Part shown: in pieces, positions 9,194 through 17,222 of the stretch
Position numbering within the stretch: the stretch's first letter is position 1
Layout: the number at the start of each line of letters is the position of its first letter
From: Lysinibacillus boronitolerans JCM 21713 = 10a = NBRC 103108
Lineage (GTDB): Bacteria; Bacillota; Bacilli; Bacillales_A; Planococcaceae
Direction: 5' to 3'
Length of the DNA stretch: 64,000 bases
NCBI RefSeq assembly: GCF_000772935.1
Contig: NZ_JPVR01000071.1
Coordinates: 62,001-126,000 of the forward strand
Program-made: the position numbers and the translations under genes
The notes under the pieces: model-generated
What the model was told of the DNA's origin: nothing
The model's database searches: none
The model's input: the letters and a program-made list of their open reading frames with translations, nothing else

Positions 9194-9227
9194 AAAGGGA
9201 TGCTAAGAGGACTTTAGCATCCCTTTT
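9194..9227. terminator. Bidirectional terminator between ylbL and tmcAL
   Basis: AAAGGGATGCTAA pairs with TTAGCATCCCTTT (perfect 13-bp stem, short loop), followed by T-rich sequence and lying between two convergent genes. Confidence 0.88.
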
Positions 9228-9234
9228 GATGTCT

Positions 9235-10446
9235 TTAGCAACGAATAGGTGGTGTTTGATAATCCCTTGGCAGCGTAAGCCCCTTTGTTCCTTGCTCGAT
9301 ACTTAAATTATAAAGCTCTGCTGCATGAATATCGATAGCTAACATCGCATCATTTGTAGCTGCAACTCGACTGATTAAGGGTAATTCTATATTCTTTTTT
9401 TGCTTACCTAAATAAGCTTGTCCCATCGAACTCATCCCCAATAGCCGAATAAAAGAGGGCAAGTTAAAACTTTGAAGCTGCTCTTTGGTAAACCCTGTGT
9501 AGATATGTGTTATCATGCGTTGAAGGCGGGTCCAAGTATAACGCTTAGACTTTATTTTTTCCATAAAGCTATTAAATGTAGAGCTCGTTTTGGCTGCTTT
9601 CACAATTGCGTTTTCAATCCCCTCTGTTACTTCTGCATAACGGGTAAGTTCTGAAGGGGTATGTCTTATAATGGTGAACTGTAATAACGGCCAAAAGGTT
9701 TCCCAGCTTGCAAATTGGTTATACTTTGTATGCCAGTCTGTTAAATAATCAAAAGTAGCAGTAGGAACAACATTTTGTACACTTTGTAAAGAATTTGTAG
9801 AGGCAAGGGCTTTACGTATGCCAGTGGCACTGGCGATCGATGCATCTTCCTTTAATGCATCATGATATCCTGCTGCAACGCGAGGAATTGTTAATGGTTT
9901 AATGTTGCTGTTAAGTGCCCTTGCTGCTTCAAGATAATGAAAACCCAATATATTATTTGGTTGTGCAAGATCGATGTATGGAGCAGGGTACATCTGAGAA
10001 AGCTGTTCATAGGCGTAATGTAGGCTTTTTGGGTAGCTTGCACCTGTTTTAAGGCTGTCTTTAATGAACTGGTCATATTCTGTACGGTGGCTGTCAATCA
10101 GCTCAAAAGTGTTTTGAAAGGGCTGAATAGAGCCGTCTTCACTTCCAAAGGCAAAAGAGTTGCAACCAACAGCACTTAATAAGGAAATGGCTCCTTTTGC
10201 GAAGTCTGTGGCAGGTGCTGTACTATAGACATAAGGCAGTTCAATAACAATATCTACACCGCCAGAAAGTGCCATTTTCGTACGTGTCCATTTATCTACC
10301 ATGGCAGGTTCTCCACGTTGTAAAAATGTGCCGCTCATAACAGCGATTACGAGATCTGCCTGTGCTGCTTTTTTAGCCTGTTCTAAATGATAAGCATGTC
10401 CGTTGTGAAAAGGATTATATTCAACAACAATTCCAACTGCTTGCAT
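9235..10446 (-). CDS. tmcAL: tRNA(Met) cytidine acetate ligase TmcAL (YlbM)
   Basis: A 403-residue nucleotidyltransferase-fold enzyme that forms N4-acetylcytidine at the wobble base of elongator tRNA-Met, using acetate and ATP. The N-terminus has GIVVEYNPFHNGHAYHL (HxGH motif), then VIAVMSGTFLQRGEPAMVDK and VIELPYVYSTAPATDFAKG. The length matches the family (~400). AAGGGGGAG lies just upstream of the ATG. It stands between ylbL and ylbN on the opposite strand, as in B. subtilis. Confidence 0.94.
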   Translation of the reverse strand: MQAVGIVVEYNPFHNGHAYHLEQAKKAAQADLVIAVMSGTFLQRGEPAMVDKWTRTKMALSGGVDIVIELPYVYSTAPATDFAKGAISLLSAVGCNSFAFGSEDGSIQPFQNTFELIDSHRTEYDQFIKDSLKTGASYPKSLHYAYEQLSQMYPAPYIDLAQPNNILGFHYLEAARALNSNIKPLTIPRVAAGYHDALKEDASIASATGIRKALASTNSLQSVQNVVPTATFDYLTDWHTKYNQFASWETFWPLLQFTIIRHTPSELTRYAEVTEGIENAIVKAAKTSSTFNSFMEKIKSKRYTWTRLQRMITHIYTGFTKEQLQSFNLPSFIRLLGMSSMGQAYLGKQKKNIELPLISRVAATNDAMLAIDIHAAELYNLSIEQGTKGLTLPRDYQTPPIRC

Positions 10447-10554
10447 GCTTCTCCCCCTTATAATTTGTGTCTTTATTTTAAACTGTTAGGAGTAAATACA
10501 CTTCTCATAGTATATAATTATAGGTGGGTTTTAAAGTGGTGACAAGAAATTATC

Positions 10555-10583
10555 TTGACATCTATTTTTACACATTATATAAT
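10555..10583 (+). promoter_or_regulatory. SigA-type promoter for ylbN-rpmF
   Basis: Perfect consensus hexamers TTGACA and TATAAT are separated by 17 bp, 30 bp upstream of the ylbN start. Confidence 0.88.
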
Positions 10584-10613
10584 CAACAGTGTTGTCTCGA
10601 GGTGATTAAACGA

Positions 10614-11147
10614 ATGAAATGGTCAATTCATCAATTATCTAAATACCGCCAAAACGGGATGCCAATCGATGCCTTTGTCCAGCTGGACGAAGTGATGGAG
10701 CGAAACCAGGATATTCGAGCAATTTCGCCCGTTCATGTAAAAGGGCTATGTACTTTTGGTGCATCGCAAATGACATGTCAGTTAACTGTGACAGCAACGT
10801 TAACACTACCATGTGCTCGCACATGGGAGGATGTTGAGTTTCCAATTGAAGTTGAGACAGTTGAAATTTTTAGCTGGATTGACGAAGATAAACGAGGAGA
10901 CGATGACGGAGACATTCACTATATTGACGGTGAAGTCATCGACATGAAACCAGTTCTTGAGGAATTAGTTTTGCTTGAGGTACCAATGCAAGTGTTCAAG
11001 GAAGATTCTGAAGGACAAGTGCATGGTGGTAAAAACTGGTCTTATGCAACAGATGAAGACGTAGAGCTACACAAAAAAGCTGACGAACAAAAAGTGGATC
11101 CAAGACTAGCTGCTTTAGCTAAGTATTTTGATCAAACAGACGAATAG
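10614..11147 (+). CDS. ylbN: YceD/DUF177 family protein (YlbN)
   Basis: A 177-residue cytoplasmic protein always found next to rpmF. Its plant and E. coli relatives are tied to 23S rRNA accumulation, so a ribosome-assembly role is likely but unproven here. It begins MKWSIHQLSKYRQNG; the family motif C-x-R appears as TLPCARTWEDVEFPIEVE, and the C-terminus carries KVDPRLAALAKYF. ATG 10614 is chosen with GAGGTG 9 nt upstream; a longer frame would run through the promoter. Confidence 0.9.
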   Translation: MKWSIHQLSKYRQNGMPIDAFVQLDEVMERNQDIRAISPVHVKGLCTFGASQMTCQLTVTATLTLPCARTWEDVEFPIEVETVEIFSWIDEDKRGDDDGDIHYIDGEVIDMKPVLEELVLLEVPMQVFKEDSEGQVHGGKNWSYATDEDVELHKKADEQKVDPRLAALAKYFDQTDE

Positions 11148-11171
11148 ACGATCTGTAAGGAGGTGCCATCA

Positions 11172-11345
11172 ATGGCTGTACCATTTAGAAGAACTTCTAA
11201 AACTGCAAAAAGAAAGCGTCGTACGCATTTCAAATTATCTGTACCTGGTATGGTAACTTGCCCTAACTGTGGTGAGGCTAAATTATCACACCGTGTTTGC
11301 AAAGCTTGCGGACAATACAAAGGTAAAGAAGTAGTAAGCAAATAA
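11172..11345 (+). CDS. rpmF: 50S ribosomal protein L32
   Basis: A 57-residue protein of the large ribosomal subunit: [20 protein letters not shown] at the start, then a zinc ribbon with four cysteines (CPNCGEA and CKACGQY), so this is the zinc-binding form. AAGGAGGTG sits 7 nt before ATG 11172; the upstream in-frame ATG at 11163 overlaps that site. It is cotranscribed with ylbN. Confidence 0.97.
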   Translation: MAVPFRRTSKTAKRKRRTHFKLSVPGMVTCPNCGEAKLSHRVCKACGQYKGKEVVSK

Positions 11346-11363
11346 TACAGTGTTTGCTCACTT

Positions 11364-11406
11364 AAAAGGCTAGTAGAGAGACCATGGCTCTTTACTAGCC
11401 TTTTTG
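11364..11406 (+). terminator. Terminator after rpmF
   Basis: AAAAGGCTAGTAGAGAG pairs with CTCTTTACTAGCCTTTTT, ending in a T-run. Confidence 0.88.
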
Positions 11407-11508
11407 TTTGCTTGAAAAGACGGAATATTTCGTTGATTATGAAGTTCTTTACAATAGTGAAATAATTGTGTGATACAATTTATTCATTGCGACAAAGGGG
11501 GTAGTAAT

Positions 11509-12276
11509 ATGTCTTATACAATTGACAATCATGATGGCATTATGACGTTTACCATTAACCGAGAAGAGAAACGGAATGCGGTCAATGATGAAGTGATGAA
11601 CGGTCTTCAAGAAGTCATTACATATATTCGTGGGCACGAAGATGTGCGTTTCTTAGTAGTGACTGGTGCTGGCGATAAATCGTTTTGCTCAGGAGGGGAT
11701 TTATCTGAGTTTCATTCATTGGAAACAGAGGATGAGGCATTTGGTATGTTAAGTAAGATGGGGAAAATATTATATGACCTTGCTACACTTCCTGTACCAA
11801 CTATAGCACTTATAAATGGTACTGCTGTTGGAGGGGGTTGTGAGATTGCAACAGCTTGTGATTTTCGTTTAGTCGCTAGCCATGCAAAATGTGGTTTTAT
11901 TCAAGGAACACTAGCCATTACAAGTGGCTGGGGTGGTGGTACATATTTGTTTGAACGAGGTTTGCGTCACGATCGTGCAATGAAGATGCTAGTGGATGCG
12001 AAGCCTTACCCTGCGCAATTATTATATGAGATAGGATGGGCTATGCGTGTGTTTGAAGGCTCAAAAGAAGATGCCTTGAACGATTTTATTGAACATATGC
12101 GAAAAATTCACCCTTCTGTTCATAAAGCTTATAAGGAGATCGAGCTTCGAAAGTGGCGTGAACGAAATATGTATGAGCGTGTGATGGAAGAAGTTCGTAC
12201 CTGTGCAAAGTTGTGGGAAAGCGAAGCGCACCATCAGGCGGTTAATAATTTCTTGACAAAGAAGAATAATAAGTAA
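11509..12276 (+). CDS. Enoyl-CoA hydratase/isomerase family protein
   Basis: A 255-residue crotonase-superfamily enzyme. Oxyanion-hole elements are present: DKSFCSGGDLSEF and NGTAVGGGCEIATACDFRL; the later TSGWGGGTYLFERGL occupies the second catalytic region, where the usual pair of Glu residues of hydratases is not obvious, so isomerase, hydratase or thioesterase activity cannot be decided. ATG 11509 has GGGGG upstream. It is monocistronic between two terminators, and no beta-oxidation genes are near. It is an insertion relative to the B. subtilis ylb order. Confidence 0.82.
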   Translation: MSYTIDNHDGIMTFTINREEKRNAVNDEVMNGLQEVITYIRGHEDVRFLVVTGAGDKSFCSGGDLSEFHSLETEDEAFGMLSKMGKILYDLATLPVPTIALINGTAVGGGCEIATACDFRLVASHAKCGFIQGTLAITSGWGGGTYLFERGLRHDRAMKMLVDAKPYPAQLLYEIGWAMRVFEGSKEDALNDFIEHMRKIHPSVHKAYKEIELRKWRERNMYERVMEEVRTCAKLWESEAHHQAVNNFLTKKNNK

Positions 12277-12281
12277 TGTAT

Positions 12282-12323
12282 AAAGACAGTGATGAGAGTA
12301 AAAACATCATCTCTGTCTTTTTT
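12282..12323 (+). terminator. Terminator after the enoyl-CoA hydratase gene
   Basis: AAAGACAG and GATGA pair with TCATC and CTGTCTTT (single T-T mismatch) around an A-rich loop, followed by a run of T. Confidence 0.85.
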
Positions 12324-12387
12324 CATGCAATGATTCTATTTTGCTTGCTTTTGCATATAGTAGTAAAAAATGCGAGGGTGATAGATT

Positions 12388-12765
12388 ATGGAATTGAAAA
12401 AAAGAAAAGATCAATGGACAAAGGAAGATGATGAAAGACTAGCAGAAATCGTATTGCATAATGTGCAAAATGGCAAAACACAGCTAGAGGCCTTTGAAAT
12501 GGCGGCCATAGAACTAGGTCGTACAAAACAAGCGTGTGGTTTCCGTTGGAATAAAACATTGCGTGGTCAATATAGTCAGTCACTATTAGCTGTGCGAAAT
12601 CAGCCCCAACAATCTATGCGAAGTCATTTGAAATTAGCGTTGACAAGTTTTGACGAATTAACGGAGGCTTATCAAACGCTTGAAATGAAGCATCGTGAAT
12701 TGCAAAATGAGCATGATAAGCTAGTGAAATGGCTTCAGCAAGGTTATTCATTAATGAAAGATTAA
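12388..12765 (+). CDS. RsfA/YlbO-family sporulation transcriptional regulator
   Basis: A 125-residue protein with a Myb/SANT-like DNA-binding head (RKDQWTKEDDERLAEIVL to ACGFRWNKTLR) and a C-terminal coiled coil (SFDELTEAYQTLEMKHRELQ). RsfA of B. subtilis is a prespore regulator that tunes SigF-dependent genes; YlbO is its paralogue and sits at this locus. The protein is shorter than both B. subtilis members, losing part of the linker. GAGGGTGAT precedes the ATG. It stands alone, between a terminator and an intergenic stretch that looks decayed. Confidence 0.82.
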   Translation: MELKKRKDQWTKEDDERLAEIVLHNVQNGKTQLEAFEMAAIELGRTKQACGFRWNKTLRGQYSQSLLAVRNQPQQSMRSHLKLALTSFDELTEAYQTLEMKHRELQNEHDKLVKWLQQGYSLMKD

Positions 12766-12884
12766 AATTATGCTTACGAGGCTTTTGGAACATGAATTAC
12801 ATTGCTTTTCTTTTATGGACATAAAACCCTTTCTGTATATCGTCAATAATCAGTCTATCCTGTATAATAAAAGAACCTGCGTAG

Positions 12885-12915
12885 AAGGTGCCTTAGATGT
12901 ATTCTAAGGCACCTT
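12885..12915. terminator. Strong hairpin downstream of the RsfA-like gene
   Basis: AAGGTGCCTTAGA pairs perfectly over 13 bp with TCTAAGGCACCTT around a 5-nt loop. The following ATTCTTATAG is only moderately T-rich. It is ~120 bp after the gene, so it may once have served another unit. Confidence 0.65.
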
Positions 12916-12929
12916 ATTCTTATAGTTTT

Positions 12930-13140
12930 ATGAATGTATTATTCAGAGGTGAAGCATCAGATGGGTGTTTTAGAAGTCTACTGATATAAGGGCATGCAAA
13001 AAAAGTGCGTAACCCTCTTTGATGGTGTGAATAATATCGTGTTGCTTCAAAGTATCCAGAGTGTTTCAATTTTTTTGAACAATCTGGATGTAAAGACCTC
13101 GAGGTAACATTGATCAGTAAAGATGGAAAGGGTGTAGACA
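12930..13140 (+). pseudogene. Possible acetyltransferase remnant upstream of panE
   Basis: No intact gene lies in 12766-13140. One plus-strand frame reads SKYPECFNFFEQSGCKDLE and then EVTLISKDGKG up to the panE start, resembling the end of a GNAT acetyltransferase (aromatic residues followed by FFE-x-x-G). Upstream stops in all frames break it. In B. subtilis the acetyltransferase ylbP occupies this slot between ylbO and panE, so a decayed ylbP is a reasonable but unproven reading. Confidence 0.28.
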
Positions 13141-14043
13141 ATGAAAGTAGCGATAATTGGGGCAGGGGCGGTTGGTCAATTAACAGCAAGCTTTTTAGCG
13201 GAGTCTGGTGTACCGGTAACGTTGGTTGCCAGGAGGCAGGAACAAGTAAATGAACTAAATGCCAAGAAGTTAACACGTATCAACGTTGATGGGACTAAAA
13301 CTGTGCAAAGGATTGTTTCTACTACGGATTTGGCTAATCTCCCAAAGCAAGATTTACTAGTGATTGCTGTTAAATATGGACATTTGCAAAAGCTCTACAA
13401 TCAATTATCCTTATTCTCAAGTGATATGCCGTTGCTTTTTATGCAAAACGGCTTAGCGCATTTTGAGGAGGCGCTACTCTTGCCACAAAAAAATATCGCC
13501 TTTGGTTCAGTGACCTTTGGAGCTCAATTGTTGGACCAATCAACAGTTCAGCATAGAGGAGTAGGACTATGTAAAATAGCGATAGAACGAGGAGAACACC
13601 AGGCTTTTCAACAGCTACTACAATTACAACATTCCTCATTTCCTATTGAATTGGCTAGTAATGCAGAGCAAATGCTTTTTGCAAAAGCGGTACTTAATAG
13701 CTTAATTAATCCATTGACAGCTGTATTGCAAGTAAAGAACGGAGAGTTAGTGACTAATCAACAAGCATTTATACTGCTAGAGAATATTTATCGAGAGCTT
13801 ACGGAAGCTTTTGATGAGATTGAACACACCATATCTTTTAGTGATGTGATAGACTTATGTAGGAAAACGGCCAACAATACTTCATCTATGCTAGCAGATC
13901 GTCTGCAGGGGAGAAAAAGTGAAATCGAAACAATTGTTGGTGTCATTCTAAATAAAGCTTTAGCAAACGGTCATAATTTACCTACTTTGCGTACTTTATA
14001 TCATCAAGTGCTTGCAATAGAGGAGAGCGGTGAAAGAAGTTGA
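13141..14043 (+). CDS. panE: 2-dehydropantoate 2-reductase
   Basis: A 300-residue NADPH-dependent enzyme that reduces ketopantoate to pantoate for coenzyme A synthesis; coaD at 6576 belongs to the same pathway. The Rossmann start is KVAIIGAGAVGQLTASFLAE; VIAVKYGHLQK and LLFMQNGLAHFE follow; the catalytic Lys region is MLFAKAVLNSLINPLTAVL, and a helical C-terminal domain ends in KALANGHNLPTLRTLY. GGAAAGGGTG lies before the ATG. The locus matches B. subtilis ylbQ (panE). The next gene starts inside its stop codon. Confidence 0.92.
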   Translation: MKVAIIGAGAVGQLTASFLAESGVPVTLVARRQEQVNELNAKKLTRINVDGTKTVQRIVSTTDLANLPKQDLLVIAVKYGHLQKLYNQLSLFSSDMPLLFMQNGLAHFEEALLLPQKNIAFGSVTFGAQLLDQSTVQHRGVGLCKIAIERGEHQAFQQLLQLQHSSFPIELASNAEQMLFAKAVLNSLINPLTAVLQVKNGELVTNQQAFILLENIYRELTEAFDEIEHTISFSDVIDLCRKTANNTSSMLADRLQGRKSEIETIVGVILNKALANGHNLPTLRTLYHQVLAIEESGERS

Positions 14044-14435
14044 AAGACCTTTTACATATAGTTATTAGTATTATAATTTTTTGTCCAATTGTTCTTTTCA
14101 TCATTGTTTATCTGGTTGGCAGGAAAGTTAAAATTCGTGGCACACATGCTTTTGGAGCAGCCTCTGATGTTACGACATTGTGCTTGTTTTTTTCTGTTCC
14201 ATTAGCTATCGGTGTGCTTTGGCGTGTGAATGTTGGGGCGCTTTTGGTGATACTCGCGATAATGATGGCCATGATTTTTACATATATTGATTGGCGGACA
14301 AAAAAGGAAATAGAAGTAAAGCCGTTATTAAAGAAAATTTGGCGTTTTTTATTCTTATTACTTAGTACAGCTTATCTAGTGATATGTATCGTGGGTGTTA
14401 TTCAATCCATTATGGAATATTTACAGGTTGTCTAA
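14040..14435 (+). CDS. DUF3397 family membrane protein
   Basis: A 131-residue integral membrane protein with four hydrophobic segments (about residues 5-25, 40-62, 66-82, 104-125) and a basic loop between the third and fourth. It resembles the DUF3397 family found between panE and bshC in bacilli; the function is unknown. The TTG start at 14040 overlaps the panE stop (translational coupling), with GAGAGCGGTGAAAG upstream. Confidence 0.78.
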   Translation: MKDLLHIVISIIIFCPIVLFIIVYLVGRKVKIRGTHAFGAASDVTTLCLFFSVPLAIGVLWRVNVGALLVILAIMMAMIFTYIDWRTKKEIEVKPLLKKIWRFLFLLLSTAYLVICIVGVIQSIMEYLQVV

Positions 14436-14857
14436 GCATTTTCTTTTCATGTTGAAGCTTTAAGCGTTAAAATAATAGCATTAAAATAGTTATAAAAATC
14501 ATTCTATGGGGATGAGAATATTGATTGCATTCATAAACCTTCGTAACAAGAAGTGTAGTTTAGTAACATGGACGAAGTGAACCAGCACATGTTTTTTGTA
14601 CCAAAAGCAAAGTTGGGTATAGAAAATCCTGCTTGAGGGAGATTGATGGCTTTTTAATGAGTTTGAAATGTCTGCTGAAACATTGTCAAAAAGTGTTTGA
14701 TGATACACTGTTACCTCAAAGCCGCTAGATCGCGGATTTTTTTGAGCTATTTGAACGTCAAGGCGACATTGGAAGCCTCATGTGCATAGTATGAATGAAA
14801 TTCAATTTCTTGTTATGAGTAAGGAAATGATTTAGTGAGTAGAGGAGTTTATGTTAA
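14436..14857. other. 422-bp intergenic stretch with scattered coding-like fragments
   Basis: No intact gene. On the plus strand, a 22-codon ATG frame at 14568-14636 (NQHMFFVPKAKLGIENPA), a FNEFEMSAETLSKSV fragment at about 14651-14700 and an ELFERQGDIGSLMCIV fragment near 14740-14790 lie in order but in broken frames, as expected for a decayed gene. A small CCGC/GCGG hairpin followed by seven T (about 14720-14750) could end the DUF3397 transcript. Identity unknown. Confidence 0.25.
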
Positions 14858-16474
14858 ATGAAACTGGAGTCAATCCAAGTACCTATAAAAAATCATGTAC
14901 TAGCAGATTACTGGTCGCCAAATACTGCCATTCATCAATTTTTTGAGTATGAATACAATGATCAAGCTTTTGAGAAAAGAGCGGAGCATTTAGCGAGAAA
15001 TTCCCGTGATCAAAAAGAATTAACAACAATCATCCGTCAATTTATGGAGCCGCTGGGGTTATCAAAAAAAGCGAATGAACATTTAGAACAACTAGAGCAA
15101 GGAGCTATGGTAATAGTCGGTGGACAACAAGCAGGTATCTTAACAGGCCCTCTTTACTCCGTTCATAAAGCGATTTCAGTTATTGCATTAGCGAAAGAGC
15201 AAAGTACGAAGCTTCAACAGCCTGTTATTCCTGTTTTCTGGATAGCTGGAGAAGATCATGACTTAGAAGAAATCAATCACACCTATACGGTACATGGGGA
15301 ATTGCTGAAAAAAAGAGCTTATGGGGAGCGCTCTAGACGTAAAACGATGGCTTCTGCAACAGCCCTAAACAAAGAGTCGATGACGCAATTAATTAATACG
15401 ATTATTCGTGATATTGGAGAAACAGAGTATACAGAAACGCTGATTAAGCAATTAGTTGACGCATTGAACAATAGTGAAACATTTACAGATTTCTTTGCCT
15501 GTCTTATGAATCAATTATTCAAAGAGGAAGGCTTATTATTAATCGATGCCGCCAACTTTCATTTCCGTCAATTTGAACATAAATATTTTGCACAAATCAT
15601 TCAATCCAATGAAGAAATTGCTAGAGTAGTAACGGAAAAGGAAGAGGAGCTTGAACGTGCTGGCTACGGTAAGCCTATTTTAGCAACATATGAAGCCGCT
15701 AATTTATTTTATGTAGAAGATGGCGAGCGATATCTTTTAGAAAGAAAAAATGATCTGTTTGTTAATTTAGCGGCAAACCTTAAATTTACAAAAGAAGAAC
15801 TATTAGAAGTGGCAAATAATCATCCTGAACGTTTAAGTAATAACGTAGTAACGCGTCCATTGATGCAGGAGATGACATTGCCAGTATTAGCGTTTGTTGG
15901 GGGGCCAGGAGAGTTAGCTTATTGGGCAACACTGAAAAATGCATTTTCAGCGTTAGGTTTACAAATGCCGATTTTTGCTCCACGCCTACATATTACTATT
16001 GTGACTCGTCATGTAGAGCAATTATTACGTGAGCATCAACTAACCGTTACTGACGTATGGGAAGGAAAAGCGTTACAACTGAAAGAACGTTTTATTGCAG
16101 ATGTACAGGACAGTGAAGCCAAACGTCAAATTCAAGCTATGCAGCAGTTGTTAACAGAAAAATATGAAGAGCTTGCCTACTATTTAGAGAAACAGCATCT
16201 CCAATTAAATAAGATTCTTGAGAAAAATCAAGAAAATCATGCGAAGCAATTTGATTATTTGCAGCAAAAAATTGAACAAACTGTATTGAGTAAGCATGAA
16301 ACGACGATTCGTAAATTTATGACGCTACAAAATGAATTGTATCCAAATGATGGTTTCCAAGAGAGATCCTTTAATCCGTATCAATATTTCAATGAGTTTG
16401 GACCTATGTTAATTACTGAAATGCTGAAGCAAAATTATAGTATCGGTAAACACCACTATTTACTTTATTTATAA
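14858..16474 (+). CDS. bshC: Bacillithiol biosynthesis cysteine-adding enzyme BshC
   Basis: A 538-residue cytoplasmic enzyme (B. subtilis YllA) that adds cysteine to GlcN-malate, the last step of bacillithiol synthesis. Landmarks are VIVGGQQAGILTGPLYSVHK, IPVFWIAGEDHDLEEINH with the GEDHD motif, VVTRPLMQEMTLPVLAFVGG, a coiled-coil region around residues 400-490, and the end FNPYQYFNEFGP. The start at 14858 has AGAGGAG about 10 nt upstream; a nearer ATG at 14851 is out of frame. It directly precedes mraZ as in B. subtilis. Confidence 0.94.
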   Translation: MKLESIQVPIKNHVLADYWSPNTAIHQFFEYEYNDQAFEKRAEHLARNSRDQKELTTIIRQFMEPLGLSKKANEHLEQLEQGAMVIVGGQQAGILTGPLYSVHKAISVIALAKEQSTKLQQPVIPVFWIAGEDHDLEEINHTYTVHGELLKKRAYGERSRRKTMASATALNKESMTQLINTIIRDIGETEYTETLIKQLVDALNNSETFTDFFACLMNQLFKEEGLLLIDAANFHFRQFEHKYFAQIIQSNEEIARVVTEKEEELERAGYGKPILATYEAANLFYVEDGERYLLERKNDLFVNLAANLKFTKEELLEVANNHPERLSNNVVTRPLMQEMTLPVLAFVGGPGELAYWATLKNAFSALGLQMPIFAPRLHITIVTRHVEQLLREHQLTVTDVWEGKALQLKERFIADVQDSEAKRQIQAMQQLLTEKYEELAYYLEKQHLQLNKILEKNQENHAKQFDYLQQKIEQTVLSKHETTIRKFMTLQNELYPNDGFQERSFNPYQYFNEFGPMLITEMLKQNYSIGKHHYLLYL

Positions 16475-16559
16475 AATTAATAAATAGATACTTTTTACCT
16501 AAGTAGTAATTTGATATCCTGTGAATTTGATGAATAATGTCGAGATAAATAGTATTTAA

Positions 16560-16592
16560 AGAGCTATCCTACTAGGGGTGGCTCTTTTTTTG
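16560..16592 (+). terminator. Terminator between bshC and mraZ
   Basis: AGAGCTATCC pairs with GGGTGGCTCT (with G-U pairs) around a short loop and is followed by seven T. Confidence 0.78.
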
Positions 16593-16671
16593 TATCATTT
16601 AGCATATGTCAAAAAAATTCCTAAAGGTCTAATTGCACATTAAGTGATAAAATGTCAAGTTTTTTTTAAAA

Positions 16672-16718
16672 AAAGTGGAGGAAAGTGGGGGGATGTGGTA
16701 CATTATTTAATAAAGTGG
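16672..16718 (+). promoter_or_regulatory. Candidate MraZ operator: AAAGTGG-type repeats on a 10-bp period
   Basis: AAAGTGG occurs at 16672 and 16682, GATGTGG at 16692, and AAAGTGG again at 16712, so the GTGG cores are spaced 10, 10 and 20 bp. This is the arrangement described for MraZ boxes in E. coli (TGGGN repeats with 5-nt spacers) and mycoplasma (AAAGTG repeats). The last copy overlaps the mraZ ribosome binding site. Autoregulation is inferred. Confidence 0.65.
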
Positions 16719-16728
16719 GGTGAGTAGT

Positions 16729-17160
16729 ATGTTCATGGGAGAATATCAACACTCCGTTGATGCGAAAGGGCGATTAATCGTACCGGCAAAATTTCGTGAA
16801 GCTTTAGGCGAAACGTTTGTTGTCACAAGAGGTCTCGATAACTGTCTATTTGGCTATCCTATGAATGAATGGCGAAAACTCGAAGAGAAATTAAAAGGTT
16901 TACCAATGACCAAAAAAGATACACGAGCATTTGCGAGGTTTTTCTTTTCTGGAGCAACAGAGGTAGAGATAGACAAGCAGGGGCGCATCAATATCCCAAC
17001 TACCCTTATGCATCATGCGCATCTAGTAAAAGAATGTGTGGTGCTGGGTGTTTCAAATCGAATAGAGATTTGGGCTAAGGATGCTTGGGAAGCTTACTTT
17101 AGTGAGTCTGAACAATCTTTTAATGAAATTGCAGAAAATATGATTGGCTTTGATTTTTAA
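16729..17160 (+). CDS. mraZ: Transcriptional regulator MraZ
   Basis: A 143-residue AbrB-like DNA-binding protein at the head of the division/wall cluster; MraZ rings bind repeats in their own promoter and usually repress the operon. Two SpoVT-AbrB repeats are visible: [20 protein letters not shown] and [19 protein letters not shown], each with the conserved GR-hh-h-P core. I choose ATG 16729, which gives the typical MFMGEYQH start, over an in-frame GTG nine bases upstream. Phased AAAGTGG repeats lie immediately upstream. Confidence 0.95.
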   Translation: MFMGEYQHSVDAKGRLIVPAKFREALGETFVVTRGLDNCLFGYPMNEWRKLEEKLKGLPMTKKDTRAFARFFFSGATEVEIDKQGRINIPTTLMHHAHLVKECVVLGVSNRIEIWAKDAWEAYFSESEQSFNEIAENMIGFDF

Positions 17161-17222
17161 CTTGTAATAGGCATTGCAACGTGATAGTTGAATGAGGTTA
17201 AGGCCTGAGAGGAGCGAGTGGT

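Noticed and set aside
9472-9654. Plus-strand 60-codon frame inside tmcAL
   Set aside because: Antisense to a well-conserved gene, with no ribosome binding site.
11409-11508. Possible SigA promoter (TTTACA and TACAAT) before the enoyl-CoA hydratase gene
   Set aside because: The spacer is 20 bp, too long for a confident call.
14040-14435. DUF3397 protein as a toxin or holin-like factor
   Set aside because: Four segments with a long basic loop and fixed place next to panE and bshC; nothing supports a lytic role.
16475-16728. A clear SigA promoter for mraZ
   Set aside because: TTGCAC and TAAAAT are present but only 9 bp apart, so I could not define the promoter, although the operator-like repeats are clear.
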